Part shown: piece after piece, positions 46,001 to 57,063 of the stretch
How positions within the stretch are numbered: position 1 is the first letter of the stretch
How the letters are laid out: each line of letters begins with the position of its first letter
Source: Sphaerobacter sp.
GTDB lineage: Bacteria; Chloroflexota; Chloroflexia; Thermomicrobiales; Thermomicrobiaceae
Length of the DNA: 64,000 bases
Assembly: GCA_029961075.1 (NCBI GenBank)
Contig: JASBVL010000062.1
Location: 1-64,000, forward strand
Direction of reading: 5' to 3'
Made by a program: the position numbers and the translations under genes
Notes under the pieces: model-generated
What the model was told of the DNA's origin: nothing
Seen by the model: only the letters and a program-made list of their open reading frames with translations
The model's database searches: none

Positions 46001-47523
46001 CACCGCTGCGGCCGCGCGCCGTGGCGCTGGCGCTCCTCCATTGGGGCCTGCTGGTCGCCGCCGGTCGAGTGCTCTTTGCGCCCTTCTTCAGCCACTTCGT
46101 CGTCCTGGTCAGCGGCGTGGCCAGGACGCCGAACGGCACGGCCCTGCCCGAGTACATGCTGCACTTCGGGGTATTCCTCGGCATCCTCGCCGCCGCTGGC
46201 GTGGTGCTGGCCGTCGCCCATCGTGGCACCCCACCGGCCCGCGCTCCCGCCGCGGCCAGCGTGGTCGCAGCCCTGGCGAGCTACACCCTGGTCGCCCTGG
46301 CAGGCGGGCCCGCGCGCGGCCTGTCGATCGGCGGCCTGATCCTGAGCCTGGGGTGCGGCGCCGCGCTGGGCACGCTGGGCCCGCTCGCGATGGGACCGGG
46401 GCGGCGAGTGCGGCGCATCGCGGAGATCGGCGCGATCCCGGCGAGCGCCCTCGCGGGTGGGCTCGCGCCGCTCCGGCCGACTGCCGCGTGCCTCATACCC
46501 ATCCTCGCGGTCGCGGCCGCGCTCTGGTTCCGGCTGCGCGACCGACCGGCTCCGGCGATGACGCTCCTTTCGCTGGCCGCTGCCGTCGGCGTTACCTTGG
46601 GCGCGGACCTGGTCTACGTGGTCGACGACCTCAGCGGGTCGCCGTGGGCGCGCATGAACACCGTCTTCAAGTTCTACTTCGAGAGCTGGCTACTCTACGC
46701 CGTGGCGGCCAGCGTCGCCCTCGCCTGGCTCGTCCGGAGCGCGCTCGCGACCGCGCCGCCCGTGCCCGTGGGGTTGATCGCCCGCCCCATCCCGCGCCGG
46801 CGCGGCGGGGCACGCGCAGCGGCCACGCGACTCGTCACGCACCGCGCCGCGACGGGCGGCCTCGTGGTCGCAGCGGCGCTCATCCTGGCCGGGCTGGCCT
46901 ACCCGCTCTTCGCGACCGGACCACGTCTCGCCCAGCGGATGCCGGGGAGCCCGACCTCCCCCACTCTGGACGGCCTCGCCTGGATGCGCGGCTCATGGAT
47001 CACCAACGCGGCCGGCCAGCCGATCGACTTCAGCGGCGACTACGACGCGGTGCGGTGGCTGCGCCAGCACGCCGAGGGGCTGCCGGTCATCCTCGAGGCG
47101 AGCATCGGGCCCTACCGCGGGAACGGCAGCCGCATCGCGGCCGCTACCGGCCTCCCCGCCGTACTCGGCTGGGACCGCCACGAGCGGCAGCAGCGCCCCT
47201 GGCCCGCGATCGACCAACGGCTGATCGACGTGCGGCGGATCTACACCAGCCCCGATGTCGACGAGAAGCGTGCGCTTCTGCGGCGCTACGGCGTGCGCTA
47301 TATCGTGGTGGGCGACGTCGAGCGCCACTGGACGATTCAGGCGCCGTTCGCGGGCGCGACCGGGCCTGCCGAGCCGTACGCCACACCCGAGGGCCTGGCG
47401 GCCTTCGATCGGATGCTGGGAAGTGACCTCCGCCTCGTCTTCGAGTCGGGCGCCACGCGCATCTACGAGCTGCTCCCCTTCCCACGCCTGGCGCCGCAGG
47501 CCGCCGGGGTAAGGCAACCATGA
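43084..47523 (+). CDS. Giant membrane protein: GT39-like N-terminal half fused to DUF2298 (Chlor_Arch_YYY) domain
   Basis: About 1479 residues from ATG 43084 (TTG 43075 and ATG 43090 are alternatives). The first 540 residues resemble PMT/ArnT-type GT-C glycosyltransferases, with 'GWYLHPDERFIAIVA' carrying the acidic loop-1 motif and some ten membrane segments. From about residue 560 it is a DUF2298 protein: 'NPDLWQTNWGGEKPMEMAYI', the name-giving 'PWFAGGIMNYYYYGFF', 'FPYFSLLWGDVHPHLLALP' and 'RMNTVFKFYF'. DUF2298 function is not established; GT-C-like glycosyl transfer from polyprenyl-phosphate sugars is a reasonable inference. Overlaps the next gene by 4 bases. Confidence 0.88.
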   Translation: MRMTILARAGWYIVVGAILALSLGLRFYGHNWDGGWYLHPDERFIAIVASERIRAPEAGQLSTIFDPAHSPLNPRADDADGRPQSFAYGSLPLYVALATAWLGTLVTGTDLHSYAHIGGVGRALSALLDTGTVLLAIIFARRAYGRASAALTGILLATSVILLQLAHFFTTDTWITFFATATLVASLRLWESRQLRWAVIAGAALGAGLATKVSVVALVVPVALAAVAPDLPNYGWRLRRCTVQRLAAAGAAAVLVFCLFEPYALWRPGPFIEDAATQWQIVTGRFDVPFTRQFVGTPRGIYQLDNLVRWGLGPALGITALIGVVAALRRAIRSRGAGDILLVTWVLAYFVLIATAEAKFLRYMAPIVPAAVILAAAWLIGVAQRQQGARWRRAAAWALVAVVALSTATWAFAFSTIYTQQHPRLAASEWIFRNVPPGAALTAEYWDDALPIPLSGYPPSQYRTVTLDLYADRDNESALTYLASQLAQADYVLLSSDRLAGSIPRLPWRYPVYTQYYHLLETGQLGFQLVYTAAAYPRLGSLVIRDDAADESFRVYDHPEVRIYQKVEQLSTDELRERFAWALAQPWSPTRQPPRDYLLAGVPPDQLATASDLGWSARVTQHGGAAILVWLAALAVLAVVALPLSLTLLRAFPDLGWGFSRTIGLVGTGYLLWIAASLDVGRFTLPWIVASLALLALASWGGLAGHLPSLLRDLRARSRLLIASELVFLLGFGVFLFLRALNPDLWQTNWGGEKPMEMAYISAIARSATFPPYDPWFAGGIMNYYYYGFFLVALLWKLTGVPPEIGFQLAGATIAGLLSAGAFSLTAALASHALRLRRAHAIVGAGVIGVLLLIVVGNLDAAGQILTRRNVAVDFWQSSRVVAYAITEFPYFSLLWGDVHPHLLALPITLLLLALLYAWLAGRPADAPGRWPWLWSAATALVAGTVAVTNSWDLPLIIVFTGAALITAALQRPPLRPRAVALALLHWGLLVAAGRVLFAPFFSHFVVLVSGVARTPNGTALPEYMLHFGVFLGILAAAGVVLAVAHRGTPPARAPAAASVVAALASYTLVALAGGPARGLSIGGLILSLGCGAALGTLGPLAMGPGRRVRRIAEIGAIPASALAGGLAPLRPTAACLIPILAVAAALWFRLRDRPAPAMTLLSLAAAVGVTLGADLVYVVDDLSGSPWARMNTVFKFYFESWLLYAVAASVALAWLVRSALATAPPVPVGLIARPIPRRRGGARAAATRLVTHRAATGGLVVAAALILAGLAYPLFATGPRLAQRMPGSPTSPTLDGLAWMRGSWITNAAGQPIDFSGDYDAVRWLRQHAEGLPVILEASIGPYRGNGSRIAAATGLPAVLGWDRHERQQRPWPAIDQRLIDVRRIYTSPDVDEKRALLRRYGVRYIVVGDVERHWTIQAPFAGATGPAEPYATPEGLAAFDRMLGSDLRLVFESGATRIYELLPFPRLAPQAAGVRQP

Positions 47524-49868
47524 GCCTGACCGAGTCGCTGACCCAGGCGCTCGTCTGGTATGCGGTGGCCCTGGGGCTCAGTGTGCTCCTCTACCCGTTG
47601 GTCTATCGGGCGGCGCCCGGCCTCCCAGACCGTGGGCTAAGCCTCGCCGGGCCACTCGGCCTGCTGGCGGCGGTCATTGGCCCCTGGTGGCTGTCGGCGG
47701 CCGGCCTGACCCCGTTCAGCGACCCGCTCCTCGCGCTCGTGCCGTTGGCGGTCGGCACGGCCCTCTGGGCACATGAGCTCCGGCGCGGTGAGCTGGTGCC
47801 GTTCCTGCGTGCCGCGCGCCGCGCGCTGGCGGCATTGCAGGTGCTCACGCTGGTGCTCTTCCTGGGATACGTCGTCTTCCGCGGCTTCAACCCCGATGCG
47901 GCCTACACCGAGAAGCCGATGGACATGGCGTTCCTCAACAGCGCCATCCATACCGAGCGCATGCCGCCGCCCGACCCCTGGTTCGCCGGTGAGCCGATCA
48001 ATTACTACTACCTGGGATATGTCCTGATGGCGGCGCTGGCCCGCCTCTCCGGCACCGCGCCCGGCGTCGCCTTCAGCCTCAGCCTCGCGACGGTCTTCGC
48101 CTACGCCACCACCGCCGCCGCCGGCACCGCCGCCAACCTCGTCCGCGCTGGGGGCGGGCATCGGCGCGCCGCGGCCTGGCTCGCCGGAGCGCTGGGCGCG
48201 CTGTTCCTTGTCGGGATCGGGAACCTGGTCACGCCCCTCCGTTTCCTCCAGGAGCCGCGGGCGACCCTCCGCGCCGGCTGGTGGGAGGGCGTCGGCTGGC
48301 AGGCCTCGCGGGTCATCGTCGACCACGGCGTCCCCGGCTCCAGCGGCCCCCGTCCGACCATCAACGAGTTCCCCGCCTTCTCCTACGTGCTTGGGGATCT
48401 CCACCCGCACGTCCTGGCCTACCCCTTTTTCATCGCGACGATCGCGCTGGCGTTCGGCCTGTTCCGGAGCGCGGGCGGCGATCCCTCCACGCCGCGCGCC
48501 CGCCTCTGGGCCGCGGCCATCCCGGCCGGCGCAGTGGTCGGGTCGCTCTACGCCCTGAACGCCTGGGATGCCCCGAGCGCCTTCGCGCTCACCGGTGGCG
48601 CGCTCCTGATCGGCGCGGGCGCCTGCCGCCGGCGGGCGTATCCGGCCATCATGGCCCTGGCCGTCGCCGCACTGATCACCGCGCTCCCCTTCGCCGTCGC
48701 CTTCACCCCGGGCGTCGGCTTGAGCCCCGAGCTCATCCCGGCTCCGATCCGGGATCTCCCGGTGCTCGGCCGGCTGGTGCGGACCATCGGGGTCGTGATC
48801 TGGCCGCGCAGCTCGGCCATCTCCCTGCTCACGGTCCACGGCGTGTTCCTGGCCATCAGCGGGCTGCTGCTCGCGGCGCTCCTCCCGTGGACCCCGCGGC
48901 CGCGCAGGGTGTCGCCGGGCCTGCTCGTCGGTGCGGTGCTGGCGGTCGCGGTGTTGGCGTTCGTCGCGCGCTTCGCCGCGCTGGTCGTCATCGGCCTCCC
49001 GCTGGCCGCGCTGCTCGTCCTCCTCCGCACGGGCCGCGGTGATCCCGCGCTGCGTGCCACCATCGCGCTCCTGGCCGCCGCCTGGGCGCTGGTGCTGGTG
49101 CCCGAAGTGGTGTTTCTCCAGGATGCCTTCGGCGACCGGATGAACACCGTGTTCAAGGTCTACTTCCAGGTCTGGGCCATGCTGGCGGTCGCCGGTGCCG
49201 CCGCGCTCGTCCTGGCGCTTCCGCTCCTCCGGGCCCGGCTGGGCACCGCACCCGCGGCCGCGGGCGCCGCGATCATCGCCGCGCTGGTGATCGGCGCGGC
49301 GCTGTATCCGCCGTTGTCCGCCTATCGCTGGACCGATGGGTTTCGGGAGTGGCGCGGCCTCGACGCGCTGGCCTACATCGGCCGCGCCGACCCCGCCGAG
49401 GGCGCGGCGCTCGCCTGGCTCGCCGCGCACGCCGAGCCCGGCGACGTGGTGCTCGAGGCGCCGGGCTGCTCCTACGGCGTCGCCAGAGGACTGCCCCACA
49501 ACCGCGTCTCGATGGCGGCCGGCCTGCCAACCGTCATCGGCTGGGGCGCTCATGAGTACCAGTGGCGCGGCGGGCGTCCCGATCAGGTGGCCGGCATCAC
49601 CCAGCGGCAGGCGGACGTGAACGCGATCTACCGTGATCCCGAGTCACCGCTGGCCCGGACCTTGCTGGAGTCGTATCGCGTGCGGTACATCTATGTCGGG
49701 TCGTTGGAGCGTGTCGGTTACGCACAAGGCTGCGAGGTTGGGCCGCCTTACCCCGACTCGAGCCTCGCCGCCATCGAGCGACTCGGCTGGGAGCGCGTCT
49801 TCGCCGAGAACGGTGTAGCGATCTATGAGCGGCCGCGAGAGGCATCCGAAGCCGGGAGGCCAAATTGA
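47520..49868 (+). CDS. DUF2298 (Chlor_Arch_YYY) membrane protein
   Basis: This 782-residue protein begins with the ATGA overlap to the previous gene. It is a paralogue of the C-terminal part of its neighbour, with 'NPDAAYTEKPMDMAFLNSAI', 'PWFAGEPINYYYLGYVLMA', 'EFPAFSYVLGDLHPHVLAYP' and 'DRMNTVFKVYFQVW' in the same order, many membrane helices, and a soluble C-terminal tail ('RYIYVGSLERVGY') where both paralogues end alike. It lacks the GT39-like half. The two proteins are translationally coupled and may act as a complex. Confidence 0.9.
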   Translation: MSLTESLTQALVWYAVALGLSVLLYPLVYRAAPGLPDRGLSLAGPLGLLAAVIGPWWLSAAGLTPFSDPLLALVPLAVGTALWAHELRRGELVPFLRAARRALAALQVLTLVLFLGYVVFRGFNPDAAYTEKPMDMAFLNSAIHTERMPPPDPWFAGEPINYYYLGYVLMAALARLSGTAPGVAFSLSLATVFAYATTAAAGTAANLVRAGGGHRRAAAWLAGALGALFLVGIGNLVTPLRFLQEPRATLRAGWWEGVGWQASRVIVDHGVPGSSGPRPTINEFPAFSYVLGDLHPHVLAYPFFIATIALAFGLFRSAGGDPSTPRARLWAAAIPAGAVVGSLYALNAWDAPSAFALTGGALLIGAGACRRRAYPAIMALAVAALITALPFAVAFTPGVGLSPELIPAPIRDLPVLGRLVRTIGVVIWPRSSAISLLTVHGVFLAISGLLLAALLPWTPRPRRVSPGLLVGAVLAVAVLAFVARFAALVVIGLPLAALLVLLRTGRGDPALRATIALLAAAWALVLVPEVVFLQDAFGDRMNTVFKVYFQVWAMLAVAGAAALVLALPLLRARLGTAPAAAGAAIIAALVIGAALYPPLSAYRWTDGFREWRGLDALAYIGRADPAEGAALAWLAAHAEPGDVVLEAPGCSYGVARGLPHNRVSMAAGLPTVIGWGAHEYQWRGGRPDQVAGITQRQADVNAIYRDPESPLARTLLESYRVRYIYVGSLERVGYAQGCEVGPPYPDSSLAAIERLGWERVFAENGVAIYERPREASEAGRPN

Positions 49869-49894
49869 CCCGAGCAACGCGGCTGTGCTAAGAT
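49865..49894 (+). promoter_or_regulatory. Promoter of the infC-rpmI-rplT operon
   Basis: -35 TTGACC (49865-49870), 18-base spacer, TGC plus -10 TAAGAT (49889-49894). The -35 overlaps the stop codon of the preceding DUF2298 gene. The transcript leader to infC would be about 75 bases. Confidence 0.72.
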
Positions 49895-49916
49895 TTCTCA
49901 GAGGGCTCGCCTGATT

Positions 49917-49948
49917 GCCGCAGCACGCGCGGTTGTCGATGCTGCGGC
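49917..49948 (+). promoter_or_regulatory. Leader hairpin upstream of infC
   Basis: GCCGCAGCA (49917-49925) pairs with TGCTGCGGC (49940-49948). It sits between the promoter and the infC ribosome site (GGGAGG, 49964-49969). infC-rpmI-rplT operons are usually autoregulated through such leaders by L20 or IF3; which applies here cannot be told from sequence. Confidence 0.5.
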
Positions 49949-49974
49949 TCTGTATTGTTCAACGGGAGGCATCC

Positions 49975-50553
49975 ATCAGCACTACCAGACCGGTACGAGT
50001 CAACGAGCGAATCCGAGTGCCGGAGGTCCGCCTGATCGACGAGGACGGCACTCATATCGGCATCCTGCGGACGCGCGACGCGTTGGAGATGGCGCGGGAG
50101 CGGGGGCTCGACCTGGTCGAGGTCCAGCCCAATGCCGTCCCTCCGGTCTGCCGGCTCATGGATTACGGCAAGTACCGCTACGAGGAGAGCCGACGCGAGC
50201 GCGAGTCACGCAAGCGGCAGAAGGCCGTCGTGGTCAAGGAGGTCCGGCTGCGGCCGAAGATCGATGACCACGACTTGGCGACGAAAGGTCGGCAGGCCTA
50301 CCGGTTCCTCCAGTCCGGCGACAAGGTCAAGATCTCGGTGCTGTTCCGCGGCCGGGAGATCGCGCACCAGGACATCGGGCAGGGGCTCCTCGAGCAACTC
50401 GCCGAGCAACTCAGCCCGGTGGCCGTAGTGGACCAGCCGCCGCACATGGAGGGTCGAAGCATGGTAATGCTGCTGAGCCCGAAGACCCCCGCAGCGGATC
50501 GAAGCGAGGCTGCACAGCCCGCAACGGATGAGAGTGCCGAAGCCGGGCAGTGA
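49975..50553 (+). CDS. infC: Translation initiation factor IF-3 with probable ATC start codon
   Basis: The product is about 192 residues. The N-domain is 'VRVNERIRVPEVRLIDEDG', then the linker 'MDYGKYRYEESRRERESRKRQ' and the C-domain 'KEVRLRPKIDDHDLATKGRQAYRFL', 'FRGREIAHQD'. No ATG, GTG or TTG lies at the family start; GGGAGG at 49964-49969 is followed five bases later by ATC 49975 in frame. A rare ATT/ATC initiation codon is the known device for IF3 autoregulation. Upstream in-frame TTG 49915 and ATG 49939 would place the hairpin inside the gene. The C-terminal 25 residues are a polar tail. Confidence 0.93.
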   Translation: MSTTRPVRVNERIRVPEVRLIDEDGTHIGILRTRDALEMARERGLDLVEVQPNAVPPVCRLMDYGKYRYEESRRERESRKRQKAVVVKEVRLRPKIDDHDLATKGRQAYRFLQSGDKVKISVLFRGREIAHQDIGQGLLEQLAEQLSPVAVVDQPPHMEGRSMVMLLSPKTPAADRSEAAQPATDESAEAGQ

Positions 50554-50589
50554 GCTCCCGCCCAGGCATGCGAGCAGAAGGGCCCGACG

Positions 50590-50790
50590 ATGCCGAAGAT
50601 GAAGACCCACAGCGGCGCGAAGCGCCGGTTCAAGGTCACCGCCGGCGGCAAGATCATGCGGATGCATGGGATGCGCAGCCACCTGCGCCGCAAGAAGTCG
50701 CCGCGCGCCAAGCGCGCGTACGATAAGATGATCGAAGTATCACCGTCGAAGCGGAAGCAACTCCGGCGGCTCCTGCCATACGGCGCCTAG
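50590..50790 (+). CDS. rpmI: 50S ribosomal protein L35
   Basis: 66 residues, standard length, beginning 'MPKMKTHSGAKRRFKVT' and containing 'HLRRKKSPRAKRAYDKM'. It lies between infC and rplT as in most bacteria. The protein binds 23S rRNA in the large subunit. Confidence 0.97.
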   Translation: MPKMKTHSGAKRRFKVTAGGKIMRMHGMRSHLRRKKSPRAKRAYDKMIEVSPSKRKQLRRLLPYGA

Positions 50791-50827
50791 GCCGGGCCTT
50801 CCAGGTTGACGAGGGAGTAGACACGAG

Positions 50828-51181
50828 ATGGTTCGCGTCAAGCGTGGCGTGGCTGCTCGTCGCCGCCACAAGGAGATCCTGAAGCAGGCCAGGGGGTTCC
50901 GCGGCGCGCGCAGTCGCCGGTTCCGAGCGGCCAACGAAGCGGTCATGCGGTCGCTCACCAACCAGTATCGCGACCGCCGAAACCGCAAGCGAGATATGCG
51001 CCGCCTGTGGATCGTGCGCATCAACGCGGGTGCTCGCCAGCACGGGCTCCCCTACGGCCGCTTCATCGAAGGGCTGCACAAGGCCGGCGTCGCGGTGGAT
51101 CGCAAGATGCTCGCGGATCTCGCCGTGCGGGACGCTTCGGCGTTTGCCCGCCTCGTCGAGGTGGCCCGGCAGGCGCTGTAG
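50828..51181 (+). CDS. rplT: 50S ribosomal protein L20
   Basis: 117 residues, standard length, with '[20 protein letters not shown]', '[20 protein letters not shown]' and '[23 protein letters not shown]'. It is needed for early 50S assembly and in several bacteria represses its own operon by binding the infC leader. 13 bases separate it from the SpoU methyltransferase gene. Confidence 0.97.
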   Translation: MVRVKRGVAARRRHKEILKQARGFRGARSRRFRAANEAVMRSLTNQYRDRRNRKRDMRRLWIVRINAGARQHGLPYGRFIEGLHKAGVAVDRKMLADLAVRDASAFARLVEVARQAL

Positions 51182-51194
51182 CGCTGGCGGCGTC

Positions 51195-52049
51195 ATGGCC
51201 GATTTTGGTCCGACGATTACGAGCACACAGAACCGTTGGGTCAAGTTCGCCCGCTCCCTCAAGCGGCGTAAGGTCCGCTCCGAGGAGCGGGCGTTTCTCG
51301 TCGAGGGCGTCCGGCTCTTCGCCGATGCCCTCGACGCCGGAGCGACCCCCTCGCTCCTCTTCATCAGCGTCGACAGTGAGCAACCAGCCCTGCGTGAGCT
51401 GGCGGGGACCGCTCACCGCCGCGGGGCGCGGGTCGTGCCGGTGACCGAGACCGTGCTCAGCACCCTCGCTGACACCCAGACGCCGCAAGGGATCGTCGGC
51501 GTCTTCCCGTTTCCCGACCTTGAGCCCCAGATCGACACCGGGACACCACCCCTCTTCGTGATCGCCGACGGCATCCGCGATCCGGGCAACCTCGGCACCC
51601 TGATCCGCGCCGCCCTCGGCGCCGGCGCCCACGCCCTCTACGTCGGCCCCGGCACGACTGACCCTTTCGCGCCCAAGGTCGTGCGGGCCGGGATGGGCGC
51701 CCACTTCCGGCTGCCCATCCACCGCTGGGAATGGAGCGTGCCCGACCCGCGCGTGGCCCGCTGTGACCTCCGCGCAGCGGCGACGGCGCACGCGTCGACG
51801 GACTATGACGCGGTGGACTGGACCACTGCCGCCTGCATCATCATCGGGAGCGAGGCGACGGGGCTCTCCCCCGCTGCCCGCCAGTTCGCCAGTGCCACCA
51901 TCCGAATCCCGCTCGCCGGTGGACTGGAGTCCCTGAACGCCGCGATGGCCGGGACCGTTATCCTCTTCGAGGCCGCGCGGCAACGGCGGGCATGGGACTT
52001 GCGTACGTCTCGAGGCGAAGACAGCGTACATACGCGCCTCAACGCTTGA
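51195..52049 (+). CDS. TrmH/SpoU family RNA 2'-O-methyltransferase
   Basis: The 284-residue SPOUT enzyme starts at ATG 51195. An N-terminal substrate-binding domain ('KFARSLKRRKVRSEERAFLVEGVRLFADAL') precedes the knotted SAM domain with the three motifs 'DGIRDPGNLGTLIRAA', 'CIIIGSEATGLSP' and 'IRIPLAGGLESLNAAMAGTVILFEAARQR'. It is of the 23S rRNA Gm/rlmB-like group, and its position after rplT is frequent. The precise target nucleotide cannot be told. Confidence 0.93.
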   Translation: MADFGPTITSTQNRWVKFARSLKRRKVRSEERAFLVEGVRLFADALDAGATPSLLFISVDSEQPALRELAGTAHRRGARVVPVTETVLSTLADTQTPQGIVGVFPFPDLEPQIDTGTPPLFVIADGIRDPGNLGTLIRAALGAGAHALYVGPGTTDPFAPKVVRAGMGAHFRLPIHRWEWSVPDPRVARCDLRAAATAHASTDYDAVDWTTAACIIIGSEATGLSPAARQFASATIRIPLAGGLESLNAAMAGTVILFEAARQRRAWDLRTSRGEDSVHTRLNA

Positions 52050-52073
52050 TCGCACGTCTGAATGTGCTATAGT
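52046..52073 (+). promoter_or_regulatory. Promoter of the HU gene
   Basis: TTGATC (52046-52051), 16-base spacer and TATAGT (52068-52073) preceded by TGC (extended -10). It overlaps the 3' end of the TrmH-family gene and is followed by a 50-base leader with AGGGAGGG before the HU ATG. Confidence 0.65.
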
Positions 52074-52129
52074 GGGCGCGACGTTTCGTCACGACGGCAC
52101 GTAAGGCCGACCTAGGGAGGGACCAACCG

Positions 52130-52423
52130 ATGAGAAAGAGTGACCTCGTCAAGGCCGTATCCCGGAAGGTGCAGCAGCCGGAGAGCCACGTCGCTGCGGT
52201 CGTCAACGCCACCTTCGATTCCATCCGCGAGGCACTTGCGGCGGGTGAGGAAGTGGCCATCACCGGCTTCGGCACGTTCCGCATCAGCGAGCGTGGCGCA
52301 CGCGAGGGTCGCAACCCGCAGACGGGTGAGCGGATCACGATCCCCTCCCGACGCAGCCCGAGCTTCAAACCTGGCACGCAGCTCAAGCGCGCGGTCGGCG
52401 GGCAAGCAGCCGCGGCCGACTAA
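52130..52423 (+). CDS. hup: HU family DNA-binding protein
   Basis: 97 residues. The helical dimerisation part begins 'MRKSDLVKAVSRKV', then 'EEVAITGFGTFRISERGAREGRNPQTGERITI', which contains the family signature GRNPQTGE in the DNA-intercalating arms, and ends 'SFKPGTQLKRAVGG'. It compacts and bends DNA. It is converged upon by plsX from the opposite strand; a weak GC stem (52438-52468) may end transcription. Confidence 0.95.
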   Translation: MRKSDLVKAVSRKVQQPESHVAAVVNATFDSIREALAAGEEVAITGFGTFRISERGAREGRNPQTGERITIPSRRSPSFKPGTQLKRAVGGQAAAAD

Positions 52424-52513
52424 ACCGGCGTGCCAGCTCGGCCCGCATCCGCGGAGGTAGGCCGGGCCGGTGTTCCTGCCCCGGTGAGGCGCTGCGTCCG
52501 CCGCACGGCTGAC

Positions 52514-53575
52514 CTACGACGCCTCACCCGGGGATACGGTCGACGCGGTCATCCCTGCCCGGAGGCCCTCGATCAAGCCGCTGGCCGCGGCCCGATGAGC
52601 CGCGGCGATGGCGTTCATGAGCGCCGTGGCGTCCGACCGCCCGTGCGCCACGACCACGACCCCGTTGACCCCCAGCAGCGGCACGCCCCCATACTCGCGA
52701 TAGTCCAGCCGGCGCGCGACGCGCCGGAACGCCGGACGCAGCAGCAGTGCCGGGATCTTGGTCGACCACCGCGAACCGAGCTCGGCACGCAGCGAGTCCT
52801 GGATCAGCGCCGCCATCCCCTCCGCCGTCTTGAGCACCACGTTCCCGGTGAATCCGTCACAGACGACGGCGTCGGCAACCCCGGTGGGGATCGCGTTCCC
52901 CTCAACATTCCCGACGAAGTGCACGTCCGGCGCGTCGGCCAACAATTGGTACGTCTCCCGCACCAGGCTGTTGCCCTTGCCCGCCTCCTCGCCGTTGCTC
53001 AACAGGCCGATGCGCGGCGCGGCGAGGTGCTCGGTATGCCGAAGGAAAGCGGTCGCCAGGCGCGCGTACTCGACCAGATGCGCCGGCCGCGGGTCCACCA
53101 CCGCGCCAGCGTCGAGCAACCAGACCGCCCCGCCACCCAGGCGCGGAAACGGGATCGCCAGCGCCGGCCGCTCCACCCCCGGCAGGCGACCGAGGCCAAA
53201 CAGGGCGCTCGCGACGACCGCGCCGGAGTGTCCCGCCGACACGACCGCGGCGGCGCGCCCCTGCTTCAACTCTTCGACCGCCACGGTGATCGAGGCGCGC
53301 GCCTTCCGTCGCACCGCCGCCACCGCATGCTCCTCCATCTGGACGACCTCGGGAGCATCGACGACGGTGAGCCCGGGGAACGGCCCGCCCAGGGCGCGCA
53401 CCAGGCGCTCCACCTCGGCCGCGCGGCCGACCAGGGTGACCGGGATGCCCAGCTCCCGCACCGCGCGGACACCGGCCGCAACCGGCTGCTCCGGCGCCCG
53501 GTCGCCGCCAGATGCGTCCAGGGCGATCGGCAGGCGCCCGGCGCCTGTTCCCGGTGGGGCGGTCTCCACGGCCAC
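52514..53575 (-). CDS. plsX: Phosphate acyltransferase PlsX
   Basis: The 353-residue cytoplasmic enzyme begins 'PIALDASGGDRAPEQPVAAGVRA' (family: ALDAMGGD; here Met is Ser) and contains 'VVSAGHSGAVVASALFGLGRLPGVERPALAI', 'PRIGLLSNGEEAGKGN', 'GNVEGNAIPTGVADAVVCDGFTGNVVLKTAEG'. It makes acyl-phosphate from acyl-ACP for phospholipid synthesis. The start GTG has GATCGATC upstream and the ribosome site is poor. Usually it sits next to fab genes; here gyrB lies upstream. Confidence 0.94.
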   Translation of the reverse strand: MAVETAPPGTGAGRLPIALDASGGDRAPEQPVAAGVRAVRELGIPVTLVGRAAEVERLVRALGGPFPGLTVVDAPEVVQMEEHAVAAVRRKARASITVAVEELKQGRAAAVVSAGHSGAVVASALFGLGRLPGVERPALAIPFPRLGGGAVWLLDAGAVVDPRPAHLVEYARLATAFLRHTEHLAAPRIGLLSNGEEAGKGNSLVRETYQLLADAPDVHFVGNVEGNAIPTGVADAVVCDGFTGNVVLKTAEGMAALIQDSLRAELGSRWSTKIPALLLRPAFRRVARRLDYREYGGVPLLGVNGVVVVAHGRSDATALMNAIAAAHRAAASGLIEGLRAGMTASTVSPGEAS

Positions 53576-53611
53576 GATCGATCCCCAGCCCCTGTTCGGT
53601 CCGTTCCCGCG

Positions 53612-56526
<2,915 letters not shown>

Positions 56527-56544
56527 CTGGGCTCCGTCTCCACC

Positions 56545-56913
56545 TCAGTAGCGACCCAGCTCGCGGAGTCGTTCGTCGGAGATGCCGAAGTGATGAGCCA
56601 GCTCGTGGATCACCGTCGCGCGCACGATCTCGCGGATCTCGGCGTGGGTACGCGCGGCGCGCATGATCGGCCCCTGGAAGATGGTGATCTTGTCCGGGAG
56701 GACCAATCCGTAGCCCGCGCGATCCGTCAGCGGCACCCCCTCGTACAGCCCGAAGAGGGTTCCGCCGCCGACTCCAGCGGCCAGCCGCTGCTCCCGGGTC
56801 GGCTCGCGCTCGATGACGATGTCCACATTGTCCAACGCGGCCAGGAATTCATCGGGGAGTTCGTCGAGCGCCTCGACGACGAGCCGTTCGAAGACTGAGC
56901 GGGTTACGAGCAT
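56545..56913 (-). CDS. Minimal zincin (metallopeptidase family, HExxH)
   Basis: This small protein of 122 residues starts at ATG 56913 with GGGGGTG upstream. The C-terminal motif 'VIHELAHHFGISDERLRELG' supplies His-Glu-x-x-His plus the additional His/Asp of the DUF1025/minimal zincin family. 'GLYEGVPLTDR' and 'PDKITIFQGPI' are typical of the same family. It is a probable cytoplasmic metallopeptidase of unknown substrate. It has its own promoter. Confidence 0.88.
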   Translation of the reverse strand: MLVTRSVFERLVVEALDELPDEFLAALDNVDIVIEREPTREQRLAAGVGGGTLFGLYEGVPLTDRAGYGLVLPDKITIFQGPIMRAARTHAEIREIVRATVIHELAHHFGISDERLRELGRY

Positions 56914-56945
56914 ACCCGGCACCCCCAAGCCTGCCGCACCCGGTC

Positions 56946-56975
56946 AGTATACCAAATTGGCGATCTGCACCGCAA
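56946..56975 (-). promoter_or_regulatory. Promoter of the minimal zincin gene
   Basis: On the minus strand -35 TTGCGG (56970-56975), 18-base spacer, -10 TATACT (56946-56951), 33 bases before the ATG. Confidence 0.6.
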
Positions 56976-57063
56976 AAATAGCGCAAGGAGCGCCGCGCGC
57001 GACGGGGTGCGGCGCGCCGGTTGCGGGCAATCGGAGGGTTGTCGCGGGGCCACGCCGCGCGGC

